From UBA668 sp041394605 (GTDB lineage Bacteria; Actinomycetota; Acidimicrobiia; Acidimicrobiales; Ilumatobacteraceae), in the NCBI GenBank assembly GCA_041394605.1, contig JAWKHX010000005.1, forward strand, positions 248,001 through 312,000: a stretch of 64,000 nt of DNA. Direction: 5' to 3'. The translations under genes and the position numbers were made by a program. Below the pieces are notes generated by a model, which saw only the letters and a program-made list of their open reading frames with translations, had not been told where the DNA came from and did not search any database. Shown piece by piece: positions 9,804-19,615 of the stretch (the first letter of the stretch is position 1; every line of letters starts with the position of its first letter).

Positions 9804-10430
9804 ATGCGAGCACGTCTCACCGCAGCGCTCTCGCTCACCGGCGTGCTCGCCGCGGGCTCGGCCGCCGCCCTCGTGAACACCAAGGTGCTCACGTCACAGG
9901 CCGGCCGGGCGCAGGAACCCGTCACGCCCGCCGTCGCCCCGGCCGACACCGCCACCCCGTCGCCGTCGGACCCGTTGGAGCCGGCGCGGACGCAGGCTGC
10001 CTACCAGATCGGCGACGCTGGCGTGGTGGTGCTGGACACCGCGGGTGGAGCGCTGGCCCTCGTGTCGGCCGACCCCAGCGACGGCTGGCTGGTGGTGGCC
10101 AGCGAGCAGGAGGACGCCACCCATCTCGAGGTGGTGTTCCAGTCGAACCTCAACCTCGTCACGTTCCGCGCCAACCTGCTGTTCGGTGTGGTCAGCACCT
10201 CGGTGGAGAGCTCCACCGTGGGCGCCGACGATGAGGGGGACAGCGACGACGACACCACGTCCGTTCCCGGTGGCGAGGGCGGCGAGGGCGACGACGGTGC
10301 GCCCGCCGTCAGCTCGTCGCCGCCGGTTGCCGGCACCACGCCGCAGACCGCCGCCCCGCGAACCACCGTGGACGATCACGACGACGATCACGACGACGAC
10401 GATCACGACGACGATCACGACGACGACTGA
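9804..10430 (+). CDS. Exported protein with an Asp/His-rich tail
   Basis: A 208-residue protein that I do not recognise. Residues 1-37 form a signal peptide (MRARLTAALSLTGVLAAGSA) followed by a Pro/Ala-rich spacer. A small beta-rich domain (about 65-135; AGVVVLDTAGGALALVSA, GWLVVASE) precedes a low-complexity Gly/Asp/Pro segment and the tail DDHDDDHDDDDHDDDHDDD. Such a tail would bind divalent metals such as Ni, Zn or Cu; this is inferred from composition. GGAGG at 9795-9799 is the ribosome-binding site. It is divergent from the two-component operon, so metal or envelope stress sensing is plausible. Confidence 0.75.
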   Translation: MRARLTAALSLTGVLAAGSAAALVNTKVLTSQAGRAQEPVTPAVAPADTATPSPSDPLEPARTQAAYQIGDAGVVVLDTAGGALALVSADPSDGWLVVASEQEDATHLEVVFQSNLNLVTFRANLLFGVVSTSVESSTVGADDEGDSDDDTTSVPGGEGGEGDDGAPAVSSSPPVAGTTPQTAAPRTTVDDHDDDHDDDDHDDDHDDD

Positions 10431-10476
10431 TCACGCCGACTGATCGAGGCTGCCGCCTGCCCCGCCGGCCGCGGTG

Positions 10477-11708
10477 TCAGATGAACGCCTGGTACACCAG
10501 CTGCTTCAGCTGGCTGCGGATCGGGTGCACGCTGCTCGGCAGCAGCTGGGTGAAGAAGCTCACCGTCAGATCGTCCACCGGGTCCACCCAGAAGGCGGTG
10601 CTGGCCGCGCCGCCCCAGGCGAACTCCCCGGCGTTGCCCGGCACCCGGCCCTTCACCGGGTCCAGCGTCACGCTGACCCCCAGCCCGAAGCCGACGCCGT
10701 CGAACGCCGTCTCGCTGAACAGGGGCCGGCCGAACGCGGTGAGGTCGGCGTTGTCCGGCAGGTGGTTGCTGGCCATGTAGCGGACGGTGCGGGGCGACAG
10801 GATACGTACCCCGTCCAGCTCGCCGCCGTTGGCCAGCATCTGGATGAAGCGCTGGTAGTCGTGGGCCGTGCTGACCAGGCCGCCGCCGCCGCCGAAGAAC
10901 AGCGGCCGGTGCTTGGCCCCTTCGCCCATCCCGTCGAGGGGGATGGCGGTGCGGTCCACCGGGTGGGCACCGTAGAGGTTGGCCAGGCGGGAGTGCTGGC
11001 GTCGGGCACGTGCCAGTCCGTCTCGCTCATGCCCAGCGGGTCCAGCAGGCACTCGCGCAGCAGCACGTCCAGCGGCTGCCCGCTGACCACCTCCAGCACC
11101 CGGCCGAGCACGTCCAGCCCCATCGAGTACGCCCACTCCCGGCCCGGCTGGTACAGCAGCGGCAGCCCGGCCAGCGTGTCGCACACGGCCTCCAGGTCCT
11201 GCCCTTGGGGCACACCCCACTCGAACCCGGCCCGTCGGTACAGCTCGTCCACCGGGTGGGCGTACATGAACCCGTAGGTCAGCCCGGCCGTGTGGGCGAA
11301 CAGCTGCCAGACCTTCATCACCTCCGTCTGCGGGTCGGTGACCGGGTTGGTGACGCTGCCGGCCCGCCATACCCGGGTGTCCTTGAACGCCGGGATGAAC
11401 TTGTGGACGGGGTCGTTCAGCTCGAACGCCCCTTCCTCCCACAGCTGGAGCGCCAGGACGGCGGTGATCGGCTTGGTCATCGAGTAGATCCGCCAGATGG
11501 TGTCCGCCTCCACCGGCGCCCCGCCGGCCATGTCCCGCTTGCCGGACAGGCTGTGGTGGACGACCTTGCCGTGGCGGGCCACCACGATCTGCCAACCCGG
11601 CAGGCGACCGTCGTCGATGTACCGCTGGAAGTGACGGTCGATGCGGGCCAGCCGCTCGCTGGACATCCCGACTTCTTCGGGCTCGGCCTGGATCTGGAGC
11701 ACGCTCAT
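10477..11708 (-). pseudogene. Class C beta-lactamase-fold serine hydrolase (EstB/CubicO-like), frameshifted
   Basis: Starting at ATG 11708, the frame encodes MSVLQIQAEPEEVGM, the S-x-x-K motif in RIYSMTKPITAVL, HTAGLTYGF and the Tyr motif in EWAYSMGLDVLGRV, up to DWHVPDAS. Near 10990-11010 the match passes to another frame, continuing HSRLANLYGAHPVDRT to WGGAASTAFWVDP and the C terminus at 10477. The joined product would be about 410 residues, normal for class C/EstB-type esterases and D-aminopeptidases. One missing base explains the break; no long homopolymer is there. Both halves are well conserved, so this is either sequencing error or recent loss. Probable role: ester or amide hydrolysis, cytoplasmic, since no signal peptide is visible. 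Confidence 0.8.
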
Positions 11709-11810
11709 GGCCGCGGACGTTAGCCAGCCCAGTCGGAGGGTTTGGTGCTCGGAGGTGAGCACGAAACCCTCCAAGCCGGTCACGCCGACACGTCGCCGCC
11801 CTCCCCGGCG

Positions 11811-11863
11811 GAACTTGTCGCGCCCGTGACCGGCCATTTCGGTGGTCGGGCCGCGACAAGTTC
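11811..11863 (+). repeat. 53-bp hairpin repeat, copy 2
   Basis: Same element as at 4761, with outer arms GAACTTGTCGCG / CGCGACAAGTTC intact and a diverged core. It lies 14 bp beyond the 3' end of the HNH gene. Confidence 0.9.
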
Positions 11864-11877
11864 CGAAAGGAGCGGGG

Positions 11878-12369
11878 TCAGACGTCGAGGCGGGGGCGGC
11901 CGGCGGACCCGGGGGCGGAGGACGCGGGGCGACGCAGCCACACGGCGACGGGCCCGGCGGGGTCCGGCGCCGTCCACGCCTCCCAGCCGCCGGGCACGAA
12001 CGCCTCGGCCCGCTCGACCACCCAGGCCGCCGCCTCGTCGGCCAGGTCGGCGAGCGGGGCCATGGCCACGACCTCCGCCGCACCCGGCCGCGGGGCCAGG
12101 CGGGCGAGGGCCGTCCACACATGCACCGTCATCAGCAGCGGCCAACCGTCCGGCCAGCGCAGCTCCGGCAGGTGGGACCCCCGGCGCACGTTGCAGCGGC
12201 GGTGCGCCAGGCGCAGGTTCGCAGCCTCGTTGCCACCGCCGCGGGACCGGGGCACCAGGTGGTCCACCGTTCCGCTGGCCGACGTGTTGGGCGGCAGCGT
12301 CGGGTCGATCTCCCCGCCGCACAGCCAGCACCACCATCCGTCCCGTTCGGCGAGCTGGCCCAGTTGCAC
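11878..12369 (-). CDS. HNH endonuclease-domain protein
   Basis: A 163-residue protein starting at GTG 12369. The N-terminal half is an HNH (beta-beta-alpha metal) nuclease with a zinc-stabilising pair of Cys motifs: CWLCGG (about 14-19), the catalytic DHLVPRSRGG (about 36-45), the Asn in NEAANLRLAHRRCN and the closing Cys. The C-terminal half (about 75-163) is Ala/Pro-rich and not recognised. The gene is alone between two copies of the 53-bp hairpin repeat. HNH domains of this size occur as restriction nucleases, homing nucleases and housekeeping proteins; the target cannot be told here. Confidence 0.85.
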   Translation of the reverse strand: MQLGQLAERDGWWCWLCGGEIDPTLPPNTSASGTVDHLVPRSRGGGNEAANLRLAHRRCNVRRGSHLPELRWPDGWPLLMTVHVWTALARLAPRPGAAEVVAMAPLADLADEAAAWVVERAEAFVPGGWEAWTAPDPAGPVAVWLRRPASSAPGSAGRPRLDV

Positions 12370-12415
12370 GGCCCCCGAGTCTCGCGCCCGCGCACCCGAC
12401 GCGGCTCCCCCTGCC

Positions 12416-12468
12416 GAACTTGTCGCGCCCCTGACCGGGAATCCCCGTGGTCAGGCCGCGACAAGTTC
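12416..12468 (+). repeat. 53-bp hairpin repeat, copy 3
   Basis: Third copy, same orientation, outer arms intact, core diverged. It lies 46 bp upstream of the HNH start and between divergent genes (HNH and kbl). Confidence 0.9.
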
Positions 12469-12554
12469 GGGTTGGGGAGGGGATTGCGGGGGCGCGGGGC
12501 GGGTCCGACCATGGGCCCTCACGGGGGGACTCGGGTGGGGCGTACGATCGAGAC

Positions 12555-13765
12555 ATGAGACGAGCACTGCTCGACGACCTGGCCCAGCGGACCGAACAGC
12601 TCCGCGCCGACGGGCTGTACAAGGCCGAACGGGTGCTGGCGTCACCCCAGGCCGCCCACATCGAACTGGCCGACGGCACCCGGGTGCTGAACCTCTGCGC
12701 CAACAACTACCTCGGCCTCGCCGACCACCCGGCCCTGGTGGAGGCTGCCGCGCAGGCGGTGCACGACCACGGCTTCGGCATGGCCAGCGTGCGCTTCATC
12801 TGCGGCACCCAGACCGTGCACACCGAACTGGAGCAGCGGCTCAGCGGGTTCCTCGGCACCGAGGCCACCATCCTCTACTCCTCCTGCTTCGACGCCAACG
12901 GCGGCCTCTTCGAGACCCTGCTGGACGAGCAGGACTGCGTGATCAGCGACGCCCTCAACCACGCCTCGATCATCGACGGCATCCGCCTCAGCAAGGCCCA
13001 GCGGCTGCGCTACGACAACAACGACATGGCCGGCCTGGAAGCCTGCCTGCAGGAGGCGGCCGGCGCCCGCTACCGCCTGATCGCCACCGACGGGGTCTTC
13101 TCGATGGACGGCGTGGTCGCCGACCTGCCCGCCATCTGCGACCTCGCCGACCGCTACGACGCGCTGGTGATGGTGGACGACTCCCATGCCGTCGGCTTCG
13201 TCGGCGACGGCGGCCGCGGCACCCCCGAGTACCACGGGGTCACCGACCGGGTGGACATCGTCACCGGCACCCTCGGCAAGGCCCTCGGCGGCGCCAGCGG
13301 CGGGTACACCAGCGGCCGCCGGGAGATGAACGGAGCTAAACGATTTGTTCCGCATTATGGAGCAGCAGTCGCGCACGGGGGATACCTGTTCAGCAACTCG
13401 TTGGCGCCGGCCATCGCGGCCACCACGCTGACGGTCCTCGACCTGCTGGAGGCCGGCGACGGCCTGCGCTTCCAGTTGCGGCGCAACGCCGAGCGCTTCC
13501 GTGCCGGCATGACCGCTGCCGGGTTCACGCTGGCCGGCGCCGGCCACCCGATCATCCCCGTGATGCTCGGCGACGCCAAGGTGGCGGGCGACATGGCGCA
13601 GCGGCTGCTGGCCCGCGGCCTGTACGTCATCGCCTTCAGCTACCCGGTGGTGCCCCAGGGCGCGGCCCGCATCCGCACCCAGATGTCGGCGGCGCACACG
13701 GACGAGGACATCGACGCCGCGGTCGCCGCGTCACCGCGGTCGGCCGCGAGATGGGAGTGGTGTGA
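12555..13765 (+). CDS. kbl: Glycine C-acetyltransferase (2-amino-3-ketobutyrate CoA ligase), frameshift at the 3' end
   Basis: PLP enzyme cleaving 2-amino-3-oxobutyrate with CoA to glycine and acetyl-CoA, the second step of threonine degradation after Tdh. It has NLCANNYLGLADHP, GMASVRFICGTQ, the PLP Asp region VMVDDSHAVGF and the Schiff-base Lys in TGTLGKALGG. A TACGAT -10 (12543-12548) lies 6 nt before ATG 12555, so it is leaderless. Two oddities are seen. Residues about 258-276 are an AT-richer segment replacing the usual LLRQRSRPY stretch. At 13730 one T appears missing (GCG-TCA for GCG-TTC-ACC); restoring it gives AFTAVGREMGVV and a stop at 13763-13765 overlapping tdh. The uncorrected frame runs on to 13850. 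Confidence 0.9.
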
Positions 13766-14802
13766 TGGGCGAGACCATGCGTGCGCTGGTGAAGGCCCGC
13801 CGCGAGCCGGGCCTGTGGCTGGAGGAGGTGCCGGTGCCGGTGCCGGGTGACAGCGACGTGCTGATCCGCGTGGGCAAGACCAGCATCTGCGGCACCGACC
13901 TGCACATCCACCACTGGGACGACTGGGCGCAGGCCACCATCCCGGTGCCGATGGTGGTCGGGCACGAGTTCATGGGCCACATCGTCGCCGTCGGCGCCCA
14001 GGTGCGCGGCCTGGAGGTCGGCCAGCGGGTGGCCGGCGAGGGCCACATCACCTGCGGCCACTGCCGCAACTGCAAGGGCGGCCGCCGCGAGTTCTGCCAC
14101 CACCACATCAGCGTCGGCGTCACCCGCCAGGGCGCCTACGCCGACTATGTGGCCATCCCCGCCCAGAACGTGTTCGTCATCCCGCCGCACATCAGCGACG
14201 ACGTTGCCGCCGTGCTCGATCCGCTGGGCAACGCCACCCACACCGCGCTGCGCTTCGACGTGGTGGGGGAGGACGTGCTGATCACCGGCGCCGGCCCCAT
14301 CGGCATCCTCGCTGCGGCCATCGTCCGCCACATCGGCGCCCGCCATGTGGTGGTCACCGACATCAACCCGTACCGGCTGAACATGGCCAAGGCGATGGGC
14401 GCGACCCGGGTGGTGGACGTCCGCACCGAGGCGCTCGGCCCCGTGATGGAGGACCTCGGCATGACCGAAGGCTTCGACGTGGGGCTGGAGATGAGCGGCG
14501 CGGAGCAGGCCTTCAACCAGATGCTCGACGCCATGAACCACGGCGGCCGGATCGCCGTCCTGGGCATCCCCACCGGCCCGATGACGCTGGACGTCAACGA
14601 CGTGATCTTCAAGGGCCTGGACGTGCAGGGCATCTACGGCCGCCGCATCTTCGAGACCTGGTACAAGATGGCGGCGATGCTCCAGAGCGGGCTGGACGTC
14701 AGCCCGATCGTCACCCACCGCATGCCGGCGGAGCGGTTCGACGAGGCGTTCGCCGCCGTCGGCCACGGCGAGTGCGGCAAGGTCATCCTCGACTGGAACT
14801 GA
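13765..14802 (+). CDS. tdh: L-threonine 3-dehydrogenase
   Basis: Zinc-dependent medium-chain dehydrogenase oxidising L-threonine to 2-amino-3-oxobutyrate with NAD+, which passes to Kbl. About 345 residues, normal length. Catalytic zinc ligands are in SICGTDLHIHHWD and VGHEFMG. The structural zinc site is CGHCRNCKGGRREFC. The Rossmann motif is GAGPIGILAA, followed by VVVTDINPYRL. The ATG at 13765 overlaps the corrected kbl stop by one base (TGATG), so kbl-tdh are coupled in the usual operon order. A second in-frame ATG follows at 13777. Confidence 0.96.
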   Translation: MGETMRALVKARREPGLWLEEVPVPVPGDSDVLIRVGKTSICGTDLHIHHWDDWAQATIPVPMVVGHEFMGHIVAVGAQVRGLEVGQRVAGEGHITCGHCRNCKGGRREFCHHHISVGVTRQGAYADYVAIPAQNVFVIPPHISDDVAAVLDPLGNATHTALRFDVVGEDVLITGAGPIGILAAAIVRHIGARHVVVTDINPYRLNMAKAMGATRVVDVRTEALGPVMEDLGMTEGFDVGLEMSGAEQAFNQMLDAMNHGGRIAVLGIPTGPMTLDVNDVIFKGLDVQGIYGRRIFETWYKMAAMLQSGLDVSPIVTHRMPAERFDEAFAAVGHGECGKVILDWN

Positions 14803-14911
14803 ACGCGCTCGCGGCGGGATCACCGCCACGCAGCGTGCCCCGGGTGGCCCCGCCCGTGACCTGCACCCCAAGTGCCAACTACCATGTGCCGCCACGGCAC
14901 CGGGAGGGCAG

Positions 14912-17292
14912 TTGGGGTACGCACTAGGGATCGATCTCGGCACCACCTTCACGGCCGCGGCCGTGATGCGCGGCGACCGGGCCGAGATCATGCCGCTGGG
15001 CAACCACGCCGCCACCGTGCCCACGATGGTGTTCCTGCGCGAGGACGACCGGGTGCTCATCGGCGACGCCGCCGAACGGCGTGGGGTGGCCGAGCCGGCC
15101 CGCCTGGCCCGCGAGTTCAAGCGACGCCTGGGCGACACCGCGCCGATCATGCTGGACCGCACCCCGTTCTCCGCCGACCGCCTGCTCGGCGTGATGCTGC
15201 GCCAGATCCTCGCCGATGTCGCCGAGCGGCAGGGCGGCGAGCCCGACGTGGTGGCGCTCACCCACCCGGCCAACTGGGGCGCCTACAAGGTGGATCTCCT
15301 CCACCAGGCCATCGACGCCGCGGGCGTGCGCGATGCCGTCTACCTCACCGAGCCCGTCGCCGCCGCGCTCCAGTACGCCGCCGGCGAACGGGTGGAGCCC
15401 GGCGAGGTGATCGCCGTGTACGACCTGGGTGGTGGCACGTTCGACGCGGCCATCCTGCGCAAGACGGCCACCGGGTTCGAGGTGCTCGGCCGCCCCCAGG
15501 GCATCGAGCGCCTCGGCGGCATCGACTTCGACGAAGCCGTCTTCACCCATGTTCGCAAGGTGGTCGGCGATTCCGTCGCCGGCCTGGACCCCACCGACCC
15601 GAACACCCGCGCCGCGCTTGCCCGCCTGCGCCAGGAGTGCGTGCTGGCCAAGGAGACCCTCTCCGCCGACAGTGATGCCACGGTGCCCGTGCTGCTGCCC
15701 AACGTGCAGACCCAGGTGCGGATCACCCGCGCCGAGTTCGAGGACATGATCCGCCCGATCCTGCGGGAGACGACGGAGTGCCTGGAACGGGCGCTGAAGA
15801 GCGCCGGCATCGGGGCCGCCGAGTTGAAGGCCGTCCTCCTGGCGGGTGGTTCGTCACGCATCCGCTGGTGGGCGACATGGTGCGGGGGCGCTCAACCGGC
15901 CGGTGGTCAGCGACACCCACCCGAAGCACGCGGTGGCGCTGGGCGCCGCCCGCTTCGCCGCCACGGCGTCGGCCACCGCCCCGGCCCCGGCGCCCGCCGC
16001 TCCCGTCGCGCCGCTCGCGCCGGTGGCTGCCCCACCGCCCGTCCCGGCCCCGCCCGTCCCGGCCCCGCCGGCCCCGCCCGTCCAAGCCCCGGCAGCCCCG
16101 GCAGCCCCGGCAGCCCCGGTGGTGGCGGCCGCAGCAGCGGTTGCCGCCGCGCCCACCGCTGCCGCCCCATCGCGGCGCCGACAGCGCCGATGCCGGTCGC
16201 CCCCGCCACCGCACCCACCCGCCGGGACAACCCGGTGGTGCCCGCCGCGGCACCAACCGGCTCGGGCGCCCGCCCCGGCGGCCCCACCGGCCCTGCCGGC
16301 ACCCCGCCGCGCAAGCGGCCGGCGTGGCTGTGGGCCGTGGCGGCCACCGCAGTCGCCGCAGTGATCGTCGTGGCCGTCGTGGTGCTCACCGGCGGCAAGG
16401 ACGACGGGGGCACCACCACCGGCACGTCGTCCACCGCCCAGTCCGCGAGCGACGAGACCGTCGACAGCGTCAGCGACACCAACCCCGACAACGGCCTCGG
16501 CCAGGCACCACCACCACGACCGGCGACCCGGAAGCGGACTCCGTCGCCGCCCTGGCCAACCACCTGGCCGACGACTTCCAGATGGCCGACAGCCTGGTGG
16601 GCACCTATGTGGTGCAACTCTCCGCCAAGTACGTGGGGCTGAACCTCAACGGCCGTGTGTGGACGGCGGAGCAGATCCTTGCCGACCACCTGCAGTACCG
16701 GGACAGCTACGGGGCGATCCTGGTCGACGGAGGGGCGTTCGACTTCCAGTTCGGAGATGCCCGGATGGAGGGGTGGTACCTCAGCTTGGTGCCGCTGCCG
16801 TACCGCACCGAGGCCGAGGCCAACCAGTGGTGCACCGACCAGGGGCTGACCTCCGAGTGGTGCTTCGCCCGCCGCTTCGCCCCGCCGGTGAGCGGGCTGG
16901 ACAACCAGACCTGCAACTCCGACAACTACTGCGTGGGCATCGCCGATGCCCACTGGGTGAACGGGGTGCTGTACGTGTCGTACACCGTCGAGGGCTTCGA
17001 CCCGCAGAACACGGGGGTGGCCGGCGACTACCACGTGCACTTCTTCTTCTCCACCCAGGACCCCAACACGGTCGGCGTGCCCGACAGCGGCATCTGGTAC
17101 GTGTGGGACCGTGCGGACGGCAGTGGGGACCTCGTGTTCGACGGCATCGACGATGCCAACGCCGCCGGCTACGGCTATGCCGACGGGGCGGACATCTGCA
17201 TCACCCGGGCACTGCACAACCACGAGTTGGCCGATCCCTTCTACTACTACTGCGCCCCCCTGCAGGCCCTGAGCGCGTCGGGTGGTGGCTGA
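14912..17292 (+). pseudogene. Membrane-spanning Hsp70-like protein 1, with several frame breaks
   Basis: Starts at TTG 14912 after GGAGGG (14903-14908). The first 320 residues are an actin-fold Hsp70 ATPase: GIDLGTTFTAAAVM, VYDLGGGTFDAAIL, VLLAGGSSRI. The match then changes frame near 15861 (ATCCG for ATCCCG), near 15892 (in a G run), near 16170 and near 16505; each fits one lost base. Joined, it has a Pro/Ala linker, one transmembrane helix (16321-16395; LWAVAATAVAAVIVVAVVVL) and an extracytoplasmic domain with six to eight Cys ending at 17292. It lacks the Hsp70 peptide-binding domain. The paralogue at 29412 is intact. Four -1 breaks suggest sequence error, but decay is possible. The stop overlaps the LuxR-type gene by 11 bp. 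Confidence 0.8.
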
Positions 17293-19576
17293 ACTGAACG
17301 TGGCCGGCCACCCCGCCCTGCAGGAGCTGTGGGCGTTGGAGAACCCCGCCCGGCCCCGTCGGGTGCTGTGCTGCGGGGCGCGTGGCTCCGGCCGCTCCTA
17401 CTGGCTGGACACCGCTGGTGAGCAGGCCGCGGCCCAGGGGTTCGCCGTGGTGCGGGTGCAGGGTTCGGCCGCCCAGCAGGAACTTGCCTTCGGGGGGCTG
17501 GCGGCCGTGCTGGCGCCACTGTCGGCCGACGTCACGGCGCTCGGCGACGACGGCGCCGCGCTCCAGCAGGCGCTGGCCGGTCGGGGCACCGCCGACGGCG
17601 CGGCGGTGAAGTTGGCTGCGCTGCGGGCGATCACGGCCGCCGCCGACCGCCAGCCGCTGTGCCTCACCGTGGACGACATCGACCTGCTGGACTCCTCCAG
17701 CCGTGACGTGCTGGAGGCCGTGCTGGCCAGTTGCGTGGCCGACCCCATCGTGCTGGTGGCCGCCGCCGTTGCCGCCGATGTCACCGCCGCCGACCTGGTG
17801 GTGCGGCTGGAGCCGCTGGCCGACCGGGAGGTGGCCGCCATCCTCGCGTTGCGTGGCGTGGCCCCGGCCGCCGCCGCCCGCTGCGCCGCCGCCGCGGGCG
17901 GCAACCCGGGCGTGGCGGTGGCGATGGCCGACGCCCTCAGCGACGCCCAGCGCCGCGACGAGGCACCCGTGGCCGACCTGCCGCGGCTGGGCGGGCATCT
18001 GGCCGCCGAACTGCAGGCGCGCATGCGCGGCCTGGGCGAGGCGTGCTGCCGGGCGCTGGTGGTGGCCGCGGCGACCGATGGCGGCGACCTCGGTGCGGTG
18101 GACAGCGCCCTCCGCCAACTCGGCGAGCCGGGCACGGAAGCGCTGGAACCCGCCGAAGAGGCCGGGGTGGTGGAACTGATCGGCCCGCGCGTGGTGTTCC
18201 CGGACCCTTTCACCCGTCACGCCGCGTACCACCTGCTGGCCCCGGCCTCGCGCCGCGCCGCCCACCGGGCGCTGGCGGCAGCCTTCACCGAACCGCACCA
18301 GGCGGCGGCCCGTGTCTGGCATCTGGTGGGTGCTGCCAGTGGCCCCAGCGACGCGCTGGCCGACGCGCTCAGCCTCGTCGCGGCCGACGCCGTTCGCCGC
18401 GGAGCGCCGGCCAGCGCGGCGCGAACCTACGAGCGGGCGGTGGAGTTCGCCGCCACCGGCCCGGTCCGTGAGGAGGCGATGGCCGCTGCGGCTGCGGCCG
18501 CCGTGGAGGCCGGCGACCTGGACCACGCCGTCCGCCTGCTGGAAGGCCAGGTGCCGTTCACCGACGAGTTGAGAGCCGCCATCGCCGTGGTGCACGAACT
18601 GCGTACCGGCAGGCTGAGCGCCGCCGTGGAGGCCGGGGACACCACTGACCCGGCGGATCTGCCCACCGACGACTCGGTGGCATCACGCCTGGCCCGCCGC
18701 CGCGCCGCGTGGGCTGCCGCGGCTGAAGGTGACCACCGCGCCGTGCTGCGACTGCTGGGTGAGCGCCCGCGGGTGCCGTTCGACGCGGTGCCGGTGGCGG
18801 TGGCCCTGCGGCACGCCGGGCGTACTCGCGACGCCCGCGACCTGCTGGCCGGCGACGATGCTCTGGAACACGCGCTGGGCACCTACGCAGCATCGTGGTG
18901 GGCTGTGGTCCGCGCCGACCTCGATGTGCTGGCCGGCCGGCCGCCCGAGGCCACCGACCTGGCGTTGCCCGCCGGTGCACCGGAGCCATTGCGGGCGCTG
19001 GCCGCCGCGGTGGCTGCCCGCGCTCGGCTGGCCGCCGAGCCCGAACTGCCGCCGGCGGACGTGCCGGCGGCGTGGGGTGACGAGGTGGCCGGCCCGCTGG
19101 CCGACGTGCGCGGCATCGTCCGCGCCGCGATCACCGCCGGCGACGCGGCGATGCTGGACGGGGCGATCGCCGCCGCTGAGGAGCACCGCCTGGATGTGGA
19201 GGCCGGCGAGGCGCGGCTGTGGCAAGCCGTGCTGCGGCGGGCCGCCGGCGACCCGGCCGCAGTGGACACGGCCAAGCGCGCCCAGGCCACCCTGCAGCGG
19301 TGCGGGGTTCGCTGCTGGGACGGGCGGCTGGCGGCCGTGGCCGCACCCGGCGCGCCCGCGGCGCCTCGCCCCGCCGACCCGGCGCTGGATGCGTTGAGCC
19401 CCGCCGAGCGGAGGGTGGCGGACGCAGTGTCCGAGGGGCTGACCAACCGGGAGGTCGCGTCCACCCTCTTCCTGTCCGTGAAGACGGTGGACTTCCACCT
19501 CCAGCAGATCTACCGGAAGCTCGGTGTGCGGTCCCGCACGGAGCTCGCGGTACGCGTGGCCGGGAAGAGGGCCTAG
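17282..19576 (+). CDS. LuxR-family STAND ATPase regulator (IniR-like position)
   Basis: A 764-residue large regulator. An N-terminal AAA/STAND domain has a modified P-loop (CGARGSGRS, residues 31-39; no Lys before Ser) and a Walker B-like LTVDDIDLLD (about 127-136). A long Ala-rich helical repeat region follows, and the C-terminal LuxR helix-turn-helix is LSPAERRVADAVSEGL with NREVASTLFLSVKTVDFHLQ. Translation begins at GTG 17282, inside the end of the Hsp70-like gene 1, so the two are coupled. In mycobacteria a STAND-LuxR protein (IniR) controls iniBAC. This gene lies just upstream of an iniA/iniC locus whose promoters share a palindrome, so it is the natural candidate regulator; that is inference. 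Loss of the P-loop Lys may weaken ATP hydrolysis. Confidence 0.85.
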   Translation: MVAELNVAGHPALQELWALENPARPRRVLCCGARGSGRSYWLDTAGEQAAAQGFAVVRVQGSAAQQELAFGGLAAVLAPLSADVTALGDDGAALQQALAGRGTADGAAVKLAALRAITAAADRQPLCLTVDDIDLLDSSSRDVLEAVLASCVADPIVLVAAAVAADVTAADLVVRLEPLADREVAAILALRGVAPAAAARCAAAAGGNPGVAVAMADALSDAQRRDEAPVADLPRLGGHLAAELQARMRGLGEACCRALVVAAATDGGDLGAVDSALRQLGEPGTEALEPAEEAGVVELIGPRVVFPDPFTRHAAYHLLAPASRRAAHRALAAAFTEPHQAAARVWHLVGAASGPSDALADALSLVAADAVRRGAPASAARTYERAVEFAATGPVREEAMAAAAAAAVEAGDLDHAVRLLEGQVPFTDELRAAIAVVHELRTGRLSAAVEAGDTTDPADLPTDDSVASRLARRRAAWAAAAEGDHRAVLRLLGERPRVPFDAVPVAVALRHAGRTRDARDLLAGDDALEHALGTYAASWWAVVRADLDVLAGRPPEATDLALPAGAPEPLRALAAAVAARARLAAEPELPPADVPAAWGDEVAGPLADVRGIVRAAITAGDAAMLDGAIAAAEEHRLDVEAGEARLWQAVLRRAAGDPAAVDTAKRAQATLQRCGVRCWDGRLAAVAAPGAPAAPRPADPALDALSPAERRVADAVSEGLTNREVASTLFLSVKTVDFHLQQIYRKLGVRSRTELAVRVAGKRA

Positions 19577-19615
19577 CGTGGAGGTCGTGCCTCAGCGTCG
19601 AGGCGAGGAGTGGAC

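Noticed and set aside
12429..12452. Core of hairpin-repeat copy 3 resembles the palindromic box at 19874 (CCGGGAATCC shared)
   Set aside because: The match is about 10 bp of GC-rich sequence, the other three repeat copies lack it, and it is not placed against a promoter in the same way.
13326..13382. Insertion sequence or transposon scar in kbl
   Set aside because: No terminal inverted repeats, target duplication or transposase; the patch is short and in frame, so it is kept only as an anomaly.
14803..14911. Possible copy of the shared palindromic box before Hsp70-like gene 1
   Set aside because: Only a TACCAT -10-like box and a good ribosome-binding site are seen; no CGGGA-N4-TCCCG repeat is present.
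15855..16510. Programmed ribosomal frameshifting in Hsp70-like gene 1
   Set aside because: Four separate shifts are needed, without slippery heptamers or shared structure, and the close paralogue at 29412 needs none.
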